From Wocania_A spongiicola (GTDB taxonomy: Bacteria > Bacteroidota > Bacteroidia > Flavobacteriales > Flavobacteriaceae), in assembly GCF_023502325.1 (NCBI RefSeq), contig NZ_JAMFLZ010000001.1, positions 776,378-840,377 of the forward strand: DNA of 64,000 nt, given 5' to 3'. The notes beneath the pieces are model-generated. The model ran no database searches, was not told the DNA's origin, and worked only from the letters and a program-made list of their open reading frames with translations. Shown here one piece after another: positions 1 to 7,890 of the stretch. How positions within the stretch are numbered: the first letter of the stretch is position 1; each line of letters starts with the position of its first letter. A program made the position numbers and the translations under genes.

Positions 1-152
1 AAAGCAATTAAGGATTTCTCACGGGCTGTAAGAGCACCTTCTTCAAATACTTTTCCGTAATACTCAAAAAATTTGTTTCCAAGTTCTTCGCTCCATTCTG
101 TTATATCTCCAAACTTTCTTAAATCAGCAGGATCGTAATATGTTTTTTGCAT
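1..152 (-). CDS. Arsenosugar-associated peroxidase-like (CMD family) protein, N-terminal part
   Basis: The reverse strand reads an open frame from ATG at 152 out of the window, giving the first 50 residues (MQKTYYDPADLRKFGDI..., then EWSEELGNKFFEYYG and GALTAREKSLIA). From memory this matches the small carboxymuconolactone-decarboxylase/AhpD-like proteins encoded next to the radical SAM arsenosugar enzyme ArsS in many Bacteroidota. The active-site CxxC expected further on lies outside the window, so function cannot be tested here. It diverges from the antiporter gene at 328. It could be a general AhpD-like protein, but the YYDPADLxKFG start is characteristic. Partial only because of the window edge. 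Confidence 0.72.
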   Translation of the reverse strand, partial: MQKTYYDPADLRKFGDITEWSEELGNKFFEYYGKVFEEGALTAREKSLIA

Positions 153-327
153 GTGGTTTTAAATTTTATTTAAAGATATAAATCTAAAAGTTTCAGTCGA
201 TAATATTAGCATTACTTAACATAAATTATTGGACTCATTTAATTTTTTTAGCAAATTAAAAAAGTTCAGATGAGTTCATTGATATAGATTTTAAAATTTT
301 ACTTTAGCATAACTAAACAAAGGAGAA

Positions 328-1566
328 ATGAACGACTACTTTTTTATAATTACAGTTTTAGTAACGCTATCGGCAATTTTTGGGTACATTAATGTACGCT
401 TTTTAAAGTTACCAAACACTATTGGGTTAATGCTTATTACTATTGTTTTTACTCTTGGTGTTTTTGCCTTAAGTTATTTTGATTCTACACTTTTAAATGC
501 TGAAAAATATATTATTACACAAATAGATTTTAAAACCGTATTGTTAGATATTATGCTTAGTTTTCTGCTATTTGCAGGGGCTTTGCATACAAATTTCCAA
601 CAACTAAAGGTACAGCGTTGGCCCGTTTTTGTGTTTGCAACTTTTGGCGTATTAGTGTCTACTTTTTTAGTAGGTATTACTGTGTTTTACCTTTTAAAGC
701 TGCTAGATTTAGATGTCGATTTTATTTACTGCTTACTATTTGGTGCTTTAATTTCTCCAACCGACCCAATTGCGGTTTTAGGTATTTTGAAAAAAGCAGG
801 AGTACCAAAAAAACTGGAAGCTAAAATTGTAGGAGAATCGTTGTTTAATGATGGTGTTGGTGTAGTTGTGTTTCTTACTATTTTTCAAATTGCCGCTTTA
901 GGGACTGGAGAAGTAGAAGCTTTTGATGTTTTTAGTCTTTTTGGAAAAGAAGTGTTTGGCGGTATTTTATTAGGCGGTATTTTAGGTTGGATAACCTATC
1001 GTTTAATGAAATCTATTGACGATTACGATATTGAAGTTATTATAACACTTGCTGCAGTAATGGGTGGAACCGTAATTGCACATAAGCTTCATTTATCTGC
1101 GCCATTGGCTATGGTTACTGCAGGACTTATTGTTGGTAACGATACAGTTAGAGGTAGTGCTATGTCTGAGATTACTGAAAGTTATGTCGATAAATTTTGG
1201 GAACTTATAGATATTCTTTTAAACACCATATTATTTGTGCTTATTGGTATGGAAATGCTAGTTTTAGCTTTCGATGGAAAATATATTTTAGCAGGATTAA
1301 TAGCCATTCCTATTATACTTTTATGTAGATATACATCTTTATTATTACCTATAAGTTTCTTTAAAAAACGATTGGATTTTGTTCCAAAAACGAATTTGAT
1401 TATGACTTGGGGCGGATTACGAGGAGGCATTTCTATTGCATTGGCATTAGGGCTTACGGAGGCTATGCAACGAGATTTGTTTTTAGTAATTACTTATGTA
1501 GTCGTGGTTTTCTCGATACTAGTTCAAGGACTAACCGTTGGTAAACTAGTAAAAAAAGTGAGTTAG
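328..1566 (+). CDS. CPA1-family Na+/H+ antiporter (NhaP-like)
   Basis: A 412-residue polytopic inner-membrane protein that would exchange Na+ (or K+) for H+ in pH and salt homeostasis. It shows the family signatures: SPTDPIAV at 143-150, the transport-site pair N174-D175 in GESLFNDGVGVVVF, and TWGGLRGGIS from residue 360 near the C-terminus. There are about 12 hydrophobic segments and no large cytoplasmic tail, so it is a short-form NhaP. The start is backed by an unusually clear AGGAG at 321-325, uncommon in Bacteroidota. The helicase gene follows 6 bases downstream, so the two are probably co-transcribed. The transported ion cannot be read from sequence. Confidence 0.9.
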   Translation: MNDYFFIITVLVTLSAIFGYINVRFLKLPNTIGLMLITIVFTLGVFALSYFDSTLLNAEKYIITQIDFKTVLLDIMLSFLLFAGALHTNFQQLKVQRWPVFVFATFGVLVSTFLVGITVFYLLKLLDLDVDFIYCLLFGALISPTDPIAVLGILKKAGVPKKLEAKIVGESLFNDGVGVVVFLTIFQIAALGTGEVEAFDVFSLFGKEVFGGILLGGILGWITYRLMKSIDDYDIEVIITLAAVMGGTVIAHKLHLSAPLAMVTAGLIVGNDTVRGSAMSEITESYVDKFWELIDILLNTILFVLIGMEMLVLAFDGKYILAGLIAIPIILLCRYTSLLLPISFFKKRLDFVPKTNLIMTWGGLRGGISIALALGLTEAMQRDLFLVITYVVVVFSILVQGLTVGKLVKKVS

Positions 1567-1572
1567 TAGTTT

Positions 1573-4008
1573 ATGAATGTAAATAACGAACTAGATTTAG
1601 CTTGGGATTTTGTAAATAATACAGATAGAAATGTGTTTTTAACAGGAAAAGCAGGAACAGGAAAAACCACTTTTCTGCACAAGTTAAAAATGAAATCTTT
1701 GAAACGTATGGTAGTAGTTGCTCCAACTGGAGTAGCTGCTATTAATGCCAAAGGCGTTACTATACATTCGTTTTTTCAAATGCCATTTGGTCCTATTTTA
1801 CCAGATGTAGAAGTGAGACCTTCCTCTGGATTCAACAGAAAATTCAATAAAACCAAAATAAATATTATCAAGTCTTTAGACTTATTGGTTATTGACGAAA
1901 TTAGTATGGTTCGTGCCGATTTATTGGATGGCATTGATAAAACACTAAGACGTTTTAAAAATAAAAATAAAGTGTTTGGAGGCGTTCAATTATTAATGAT
2001 TGGCGACTTGCAGCAATTATCACCAGTAATTAAAGAAGACGAATGGCAATTATTAAAAGCACATTATAAAAACGGATTCTTTTTTAGTAGCAAGGCCTAT
2101 CAAGCATGTCATGCTGTAACTATCGAGCTGAAGCATATTTACAGACAGGACAATCCTACGTTTATTAATATTCTTAATGAAATTAGAAATGACACCCTTA
2201 CTCAAGCCTCGGCTGATGAATTAAATAAATGCTATCAACCCAATTTTATACCAGACGAAAAAGACGGTTACATTGCCTTAACAACTCATAATCATAGAGC
2301 AGAACAAACCAATAAAGCAGAGCTTACCAAATTAAAAACCAAAGCACATACTTATAATGCCGTTGTAGAAGGTAAGTTTCCAGATTATGCTTACCCCAAT
2401 AAGGAAGAGCTGATTTTAAAAGTTGGAGCGCAAGTTATGTTTATTAAAAACGATAGCTCACCAGAAAAGCGTTACTTTAATGGAAAGATTGGTAAGGTTA
2501 TTTTATTGGATAAGGATGAAGTTGTTATTAATTGTCCTGATGATGATTTTAATATTGTAACCACTCCAGAACTTTGGGATAATATAAATTATACGGTTAA
2601 TAAGGAGACAAACGAAATCTCTGAAAACATAATAGGTACATATACTCAAATGCCATTGCGATTGGCTTGGGCAATAACCATTCATAAAAGCCAGGGTTTA
2701 ACCTTTGAAAAAGCCATTATAGATGCCCAAGGGGCTTTTGCTCATGGGCAAACCTATGTGGCATTAAGCAGGTGCAAATCTTTAGAAGGTTTGGTGTTAA
2801 AAAGTAAAATAAGCTCCAACCAAATTATAAGCGATGCAAATGTATTGTCGTTTAATAAAAGTGCTGAAGAAAATCAGCCCAATGATGAGATATTACAACA
2901 ATCGAAAGCTGAATTTCAATTGAATTTAATAGCAGAGCTTTTCGATTTTTATAAGTTTTTATATCCTGTAGGACGTATTTTAGATATTTATTATAAAAAT
3001 AGAACTATTATTGAAGGACAGCTAGAAACACCCTTAAATACCATAAAAGAAGAGGTAACTAGCTTATTGAAAATTGGCAATGGTTTTAAAGCACAACTTA
3101 AAACATTATCAGAATCGGCAGGAGCTCCGGAATCTAGTAAAGATGTTCAAGAACGTTTTGTAAAAGCAGTCCATTATTTTAGAGAGCAAACCAAAACCAC
3201 TATTAGCGAACCTTTTAAAATTTTAGGTTTTACAACGGATAATAAAGCGATTGAAAAAGATATTAATAAACAACTAGATACGATAGAAGAGCTTTTAGCA
3301 ACCAAATTACTGTACTTTCAAAAGTTGGATAAAGGTTTTAATGTCAAAACCTTTTTAGAATTGCGGGCAAAATCTATTTTTCTGGCAAAAGAAAAACCTA
3401 AAAAAACTCGAAAATCGGTTATTGATGGTACTACCAATGTTGAATTATTTGAGTTATTAAGAGTGCTTAGAAATGACATCGCACAAGAAAATGATTTGAT
3501 CCATTATCAGGTATTTACCCAGAAAGCTTTATACGAAATATGCGAAACCTTACCCACCAATAAAAAAGAATTGCTACAGGTTAATGGTATGGGAAAAACC
3601 CGTGTTGAAAAGTATGGAACCAAGATTCTAAAAGTTATTCATGCCTATTGCGATGAAAATGATATAGAAATATCTACTGAAGAAGACCTATTTGAAGTAG
3701 AAAAACCCAAGAAAAAGCGAGGAGATACTAAAAAAGAATCTTTAGAGTTGTTTAAATCAGGAAAATCTATTGATGAGATTGCAAACCAAAGAGAACTAAA
3801 TTCTAATACTATAACTGGGCATTTAGCTCATTTTATACCAACGGGCGAAGTAAAAATAACCGACCTAATTTCCGAAACACACTATAAAGAGCTAAAAGCC
3901 CTTATCCCTAAGCATAAATTTGAAAACCTATCAGATTTGAAACACCAGATTGACAATAAATATACCTATGGCGAACTGCGTTTGGTTTTAGATGATTTAA
4001 AAAACTAA
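1573..4008 (+). CDS. PIF1/RecD-like superfamily 1 helicase with HRDC and HTH_40 C-terminal domains
   Basis: An 811-residue DNA helicase. The N-terminal motor has Walker A GKAGTGKTT (25-33), APTGVAA (50-56), Walker B VIDEIS (106-111), GDLQQLSPV, and the C-terminal motor motifs TIHKSQG (about 365) and YVALSRC (about 395). After a linker comes an HRDC-like segment (about 618-690, with TNKKELLQVNGMGKTRVEKYG), then a charged linker and a helix-turn-helix domain (about 717-805, GKSIDEIANQRELNSNTITGH) of the kind found at the end of RecQ-like helicases. Likely cytoplasmic, acting in recombination or fork repair. Such PIF1-HRDC-HTH fusions recur in Bacteroidota; the exact substrate is unknown. It follows the antiporter by 6 bp. 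Confidence 0.88.
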   Translation: MNVNNELDLAWDFVNNTDRNVFLTGKAGTGKTTFLHKLKMKSLKRMVVVAPTGVAAINAKGVTIHSFFQMPFGPILPDVEVRPSSGFNRKFNKTKINIIKSLDLLVIDEISMVRADLLDGIDKTLRRFKNKNKVFGGVQLLMIGDLQQLSPVIKEDEWQLLKAHYKNGFFFSSKAYQACHAVTIELKHIYRQDNPTFINILNEIRNDTLTQASADELNKCYQPNFIPDEKDGYIALTTHNHRAEQTNKAELTKLKTKAHTYNAVVEGKFPDYAYPNKEELILKVGAQVMFIKNDSSPEKRYFNGKIGKVILLDKDEVVINCPDDDFNIVTTPELWDNINYTVNKETNEISENIIGTYTQMPLRLAWAITIHKSQGLTFEKAIIDAQGAFAHGQTYVALSRCKSLEGLVLKSKISSNQIISDANVLSFNKSAEENQPNDEILQQSKAEFQLNLIAELFDFYKFLYPVGRILDIYYKNRTIIEGQLETPLNTIKEEVTSLLKIGNGFKAQLKTLSESAGAPESSKDVQERFVKAVHYFREQTKTTISEPFKILGFTTDNKAIEKDINKQLDTIEELLATKLLYFQKLDKGFNVKTFLELRAKSIFLAKEKPKKTRKSVIDGTTNVELFELLRVLRNDIAQENDLIHYQVFTQKALYEICETLPTNKKELLQVNGMGKTRVEKYGTKILKVIHAYCDENDIEISTEEDLFEVEKPKKKRGDTKKESLELFKSGKSIDEIANQRELNSNTITGHLAHFIPTGEVKITDLISETHYKELKALIPKHKFENLSDLKHQIDNKYTYGELRLVLDDLKN

Positions 4009-4157
4009 AGTAGTCTTAAAATAATATTTTTATGTAACTGTCTTATTGTAAGCGCTTTAAAAAGTAAGGGTTTGCAGGCGTTTAGTTACTATGTTATTGT
4101 TGTGTTAAATTGATAATAATAATCGTTTTTTTATACTGAAAAACTCCCTTTTCTATT

Positions 4158-4165
4158 TAGCTTTG
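4158..4165 (+). promoter_or_regulatory. Bacteroidota -7 box TAGCTTTG upstream of the LRR lipoprotein
   Basis: TAGCTTTG matches TAnnTTTG exactly. It overlaps the possible TTG start at 4163, which argues that translation begins at ATG 4184 instead. No convincing TTG -33 element was found. Confidence 0.5.
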
Positions 4166-4183
4166 CGCGAAAAAAAATCGATT

Positions 4184-5077
4184 ATGACTTGGAGTAAGGC
4201 TATAAAATTAATTTGTGTAATCCCATCGTGTTTAATTATCTCTTGTTCAGATGATAACACAAATACACCATCTGATGACTTATACTTAAATATTCCAGAT
4301 GCCAATTTTGAAGCTAAATTAATAAGTCTAGGAATCGATTCTGATAATACCGTGAATAAGCAAATGTTAAAAACAGATGCAAAAAACATTCAGGATCTTA
4401 ATGTAGATAATTTAGATATTAATGATTTAACGGGTATTGAAGGATTTGTAGATTTAAAGAAATTATCAGCAGCACAAAATAGCATTACCCAAATCGATTT
4501 AAAGTACAATAAGTTGCTAGATACCTTGATTTTATTCGCTAATAATATTAAAAGCATCGACTTAAGCAATAACCCAGAATTGCTTAAGGTAAATATAGAA
4601 TCTAATGAGCTTACTACGCTTATGGGCATGTCAAATACCACCAAGTTAAAAAGGTTGGATGCATCATTTAATTACTTAAAAGAGTTTAGTATTAACCACG
4701 AAGCTATCGAGGTCTTGTATATAAGTGATAACGATTTAGAATCTTTTGATGTTGAAGGTGCTGTAAACTTGAAAAACATTTTTTTAAAAACAAATAAGCT
4801 TACTAGTATAGATGTGTCATCTAATACCTTGTTAGAAACTCTAGTGCTTTCAGATAACAAAATTAAGGAACTTAATTTAGAGCAAAACAGTGCTTTAACT
4901 GTATTGTGGATATCTAGTAATTTACTAACGGGACTTGATGTGAGTAACCTTAATGCATTAAGTTTTTTATCGGTGTATAATAACCCAGATTTGTCTTGTA
5001 TCAAAATTTATAGTGGGCAGGATGTTCCAAATCTTACCATATCTGATTCTCAAGAATTGAATGTGCTTTGTGATTAG
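4184..5077 (+). CDS. Leucine-rich-repeat lipoprotein (internalin-like LRR)
   Basis: I place the start at ATG 4184 (297 aa) because the longer TTG start at 4163 sits inside a -7 box. A short signal peptide ends in a lipobox with Cys21 (LIISC), followed by SDD, so it is an exported lipoprotein. From about residue 35 (IPDANFEAKLISLGID) to the end there is a ladder of LRR units of the L-x-x-L-x-L-x-x-N type (ITQIDLKYNKLLDTL, IKSIDLSNNPEL, IKELNLEQNSAL). The family is common on Bacteroidota surfaces, probably for protein binding; the ligand is unknown. There is no T9SS sorting domain, unlike the next gene. It stands alone, with 154 bp upstream and 272 bp downstream gaps. Confidence 0.8.
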   Translation: MTWSKAIKLICVIPSCLIISCSDDNTNTPSDDLYLNIPDANFEAKLISLGIDSDNTVNKQMLKTDAKNIQDLNVDNLDINDLTGIEGFVDLKKLSAAQNSITQIDLKYNKLLDTLILFANNIKSIDLSNNPELLKVNIESNELTTLMGMSNTTKLKRLDASFNYLKEFSINHEAIEVLYISDNDLESFDVEGAVNLKNIFLKTNKLTSIDVSSNTLLETLVLSDNKIKELNLEQNSALTVLWISSNLLTGLDVSNLNALSFLSVYNNPDLSCIKIYSGQDVPNLTISDSQELNVLCD

Positions 5078-5117
5078 TTTAAGGATGTTTTCTTAAAATA
5101 TTTTTTATAGTAATGCC

Positions 5118-5134
5118 ATCACACTAGGTGTGAT
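5118..5134. promoter_or_regulatory. Perfect palindrome ATCACAC-TAG-GTGTGAT, candidate operator
   Basis: Seven-base arms with a 3-base spacer, read directly. It lies in the 272 bp gap between the LRR lipoprotein and the BspA-type adhesin, 216 bp upstream of the latter's ATG. No T-run follows, so a terminator is unlikely. The TGTGA/TCACA content recalls CRP-type half-sites, but in the opposite orientation. The rest of the gap (5078-5349) shows no gene. Confidence 0.35.
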
Positions 5135-5349
5135 AGACTATGGGCTCTTCTAAAAAAATATCAACTTTGTAAACATTATTCTTTCTGAAACAACAATAAG
5201 AGAGTAGTATATTGTTTTGTCAACATAAAACGCATATAAAATCAACTCTAACGCTTATTGATTAAAACCCTACAAAAAAAGATTTACTATTTCTCGATTT
5301 GTTTTATAAAGGTAGTTTGGCTTTTTATAAACCTTTAAACAAATCAAAT

Positions 5350-7647
5350 ATGAAAAGAAACCTACTTATTTTAATCACCTTTTGTATATCTATAATAGGA
5401 TATTCTCAATCGGTTGGAGACACTTTTGTTGATAATTTTATAACCTTTGAGATTACTTCACTTTCACCTAATGAAGTTGAAGTCCATGACTACAATCATA
5501 GTGGTAATACAGATGTAGTTATACCTAACACAATTACTAATAGTAGCACAACTTATAATGTAACTAGCATAGGAGACGATGCTTTTAATTATATTATATC
5601 AGCAGGCAAAATAACTAGCGTTACGTTTACTTTACCTAGTAATATTGCAACTATTGGAAATCAAGCCTTTCGTGATCAGAATTTAACAACTGTAACTATA
5701 CCTTCAAGTGTTATCAGTATTAGCCAGTATGCGTTTTGGCATAATAATTTAACTAGTGTTACTATAGAAAACGGTATAGAAAGTATCGGTGATCATGCTT
5801 TTTCAACGAATCAAATAGCGAGCATTACTATTCCAAATAGTGTTACCAGTATCGGTCAATTTGCTTTTCAAAGCAATCAATTAACTAATGCAACACTTTC
5901 AAATAGTCTTATCAGTATTGGCTCAGCTGCTTTCAGTCAAAACCAACTACAGAGTATTGTAATTCCAAATAGTGTTACTAGTTTTAGTAGTGCTTTTAGT
6001 TCTAATCAATTAACTAGTATTACATTACCTAGTGGTATTACTAATATTGATGTTGGTGCTTTTCGAAGTAATAATTTAACTCATGTTACTATCCCTAGTA
6101 CTGTTACAAATATTGAGAACACTGCTTTTAGAGATAATCCATTAGCAACTGTGACTTCACAAGCAATAATACCTCCTACTATATTTGTTCCTGGGATTAA
6201 TGATTCGTTTTGGAACCGTTCTGTTATTGATTTAACGATTCCAGCAGGAACATCAGCTGCCTATGCTGCTGGGGGTTGGACTGGCTTTAATTCGGTAACA
6301 GAAGCAAATGCATTAGCGGTTGGAGATACTTTTGTTGTAGATTTTATAACTTATGAGGTAACTTCTTCTACATCTAATACAGTTGAAGTTATAGGCTATA
6401 ATACAGCTGGGGGAACTGTAGTAAATATACCTGCTATTGTTTCCTATAGTGTTGTAGCGTATGATGTAACCAATATTGCTGGTGGAGCTTTTCAAAGTAA
6501 AAATTTAACCCATGTTACTATTCCAAATAGTGTTACTAATATTGAGATTTCTGCTTTTCATACAAATCAACTTACAAGTGTTATAATTCCTGAAAGTGTT
6601 ACTAATATTGGTCCAATTGCTTTCCTTAATAATCCCTTAAGTACAATTATTTCATTAGGTGCAATACCTCCTATTATAACTACAGGTGGCGGTACTGATA
6701 CTTTTGGAAGCTCTAGTTATAGTCGTAGTAACATTAATTTGGTTATACCAAATAATACTACAGACGAGTATGTTACTGATAGCGGAGCACTTTGGACAGG
6801 CTTTAAAATGGTTTTTGAAGCAACTTCTCCAACAACAGCTGAAGTTTCAAATTACGACCCAGCAAATGGCACTAGTGTTGTTATACCAGCATCTGTTACA
6901 GCAGGTTCTATAGTATTTGATGTAATTAAAATTGATGATTCAGCATTTGAAAACATAGGCTTAACAAATGTTACTATTCCTAATAGTGTTACAGAAATTG
7001 GGATTTCAGCATTTAACACTAATAACTTAACAAGTGTAACTATTCCAGATAGTGTTACTACTATTGGTACTACAGCTTTTGCAACTAATCCTATAATAAA
7101 TCTATCATTAGGAGCTAATGTAACTGATATAGGTATTGGTGCTTTTGTAGATAATAATATATCTGATGTTACTATTCCTAGTAATGTTACTTTTATTGGT
7201 TTGTTAGCTTTTGGAAACAACCCATTAACTAGTGTAACCTCATTGGCTACAACACCACCAACTATTACAACAGGTACTAATGATACTTTTGCTTTTAACC
7301 GTAGTAGCATTCATTTACATATCCCACCAAATACTATGGGTGCTTATGTTACAGATGTTGGAGCGTTATGGACAGGTTTTAATCCTGTAACCGAAGATGC
7401 GCTATTAAGTAATACTGATTTTGAATTAACAAATAATATAAAGGTTATTACTGAAGCGGATGCTTTAAAAATTTCGTATCCAAATAACATTAAATTAAAA
7501 AACTATAGCATTTACAATATTAATGGAGCTAAAATAACTACAGGTACAAGTGATGAAATAAAAACATCAACTTTTAATAGTGGTGTTTATATTTTAAAAC
7601 TTCATTTTGATAAAGGAATAGCTACCAAAAAAGTTGTAGTTAATTAA
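5350..7647 (+). CDS. BspA-type leucine-rich-repeat surface protein with T9SS type A sorting domain
   Basis: I choose ATG 5350 (765 aa) because it opens a classical signal peptide (MKRNLLILITFCIS... ending GYSQ). The frame is open upstream to 5299 but lacks signal-peptide character. The body is built from LRR_5/BspA units (TSVTIPNSVTSIG, NQLTSITLPSG, AFxxNxL). Three larger modules repeat: each opens with an EVxxYN..G..VVIP strand and closes with an IPP-I....F..R..I.L.IP...WTGFN segment. The last 70 residues (KNYSIYNINGAKITTG to GVYILKLHFDKG and KKVVVN) are a T9SS type A C-terminal domain, so PorU-type sortase should anchor or release it. Probable adhesin. The micro-ORF at 7672 and a LytS-type two-component system follow. 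Confidence 0.85.
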   Translation: MKRNLLILITFCISIIGYSQSVGDTFVDNFITFEITSLSPNEVEVHDYNHSGNTDVVIPNTITNSSTTYNVTSIGDDAFNYIISAGKITSVTFTLPSNIATIGNQAFRDQNLTTVTIPSSVISISQYAFWHNNLTSVTIENGIESIGDHAFSTNQIASITIPNSVTSIGQFAFQSNQLTNATLSNSLISIGSAAFSQNQLQSIVIPNSVTSFSSAFSSNQLTSITLPSGITNIDVGAFRSNNLTHVTIPSTVTNIENTAFRDNPLATVTSQAIIPPTIFVPGINDSFWNRSVIDLTIPAGTSAAYAAGGWTGFNSVTEANALAVGDTFVVDFITYEVTSSTSNTVEVIGYNTAGGTVVNIPAIVSYSVVAYDVTNIAGGAFQSKNLTHVTIPNSVTNIEISAFHTNQLTSVIIPESVTNIGPIAFLNNPLSTIISLGAIPPIITTGGGTDTFGSSSYSRSNINLVIPNNTTDEYVTDSGALWTGFKMVFEATSPTTAEVSNYDPANGTSVVIPASVTAGSIVFDVIKIDDSAFENIGLTNVTIPNSVTEIGISAFNTNNLTSVTIPDSVTTIGTTAFATNPIINLSLGANVTDIGIGAFVDNNISDVTIPSNVTFIGLLAFGNNPLTSVTSLATTPPTITTGTNDTFAFNRSSIHLHIPPNTMGAYVTDVGALWTGFNPVTEDALLSNTDFELTNNIKVITEADALKISYPNNIKLKNYSIYNINGAKITTGTSDEIKTSTFNSGVYILKLHFDKGIATKKVVVN

Positions 7648-7671
7648 TAAATATTATAAACCTTGTTGAAT

Positions 7672-7755
7672 ATGCTTAGTTTTTTAGAAAGGTATAGGTT
7701 AGAGTTGTCCTTGGTTTTATTATATGCATTAATTTTTTACCTTATTTTTTTGTAG
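7672..7755 (+). CDS. 27-aa hydrophobic micro-ORF with core ERYRLELSLV, paralogue of 42569-42673
   Basis: ATG at 7672, 24 bases after the adhesin stop, to TAG at 7753-7755. The product begins MLSFLERYRLELSLVLLY and continues as one hydrophobic helix. I know no named family for it. The support is a second copy at 42569-42673 in this window: 12 of 24 aligned residues are identical (E-x-YRLEL-x-LV-x-x-Y core). Within the core several codon differences are silent (TTA/CTA, GAG/GAA, TTG/TTA, GTT/GTA), the pattern expected of selected coding sequence. Both copies follow a gene for an exported protein in a region with a TPR sensor kinase. Likely a single-pass membrane peptide. A conserved 3'-UTR or RNA element is the alternative. 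Confidence 0.5.
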   Translation: MLSFLERYRLELSLVLLYALIFYLIFL

Positions 7756-7795
7756 CTAAAAATATAAGCGTAATCTAAAACTAGATTTACCTTTT

Positions 7796-7832
7796 ACTAA
7801 CTATAAGCGTTTTTAAAGTGCTTGTAGTTAGT
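7796..7832. promoter_or_regulatory. Inverted repeat ACTAACTATAAGC-N11-GCTTGTAGTTAGT upstream of the sensor kinase
   Basis: Thirteen-base arms with one mismatch (a G-U pair in RNA), 58 bp upstream of the kinase ATG at 7891. No clean T-run follows (GTATTTTATTTG), so it could be an operator for the LytTR regulator, a weak terminator for the micro-ORF transcript, or a leader hairpin. A TACCTTTA box at 7881-7888 touches the ATG and is too close to be a convincing promoter. Confidence 0.4.
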
Positions 7833-7890
7833 ATTTTATTTGTTATCGTTAAAAATTATATTGTAATTAGCTTGAAATTCTACCTTTAAT

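Noticed and set aside
5600..7300. Repeated short DNA units resembling a CRISPR array
   Set aside because: The units are in-frame LRR repeats of variable sequence and length with no constant repeat and spacer; no cas genes are present.
6852..7310. 152-codon reverse-strand ORF
   Set aside because: A shadow of the repetitive BspA-type LRR gene; low-complexity, no signal or domain.
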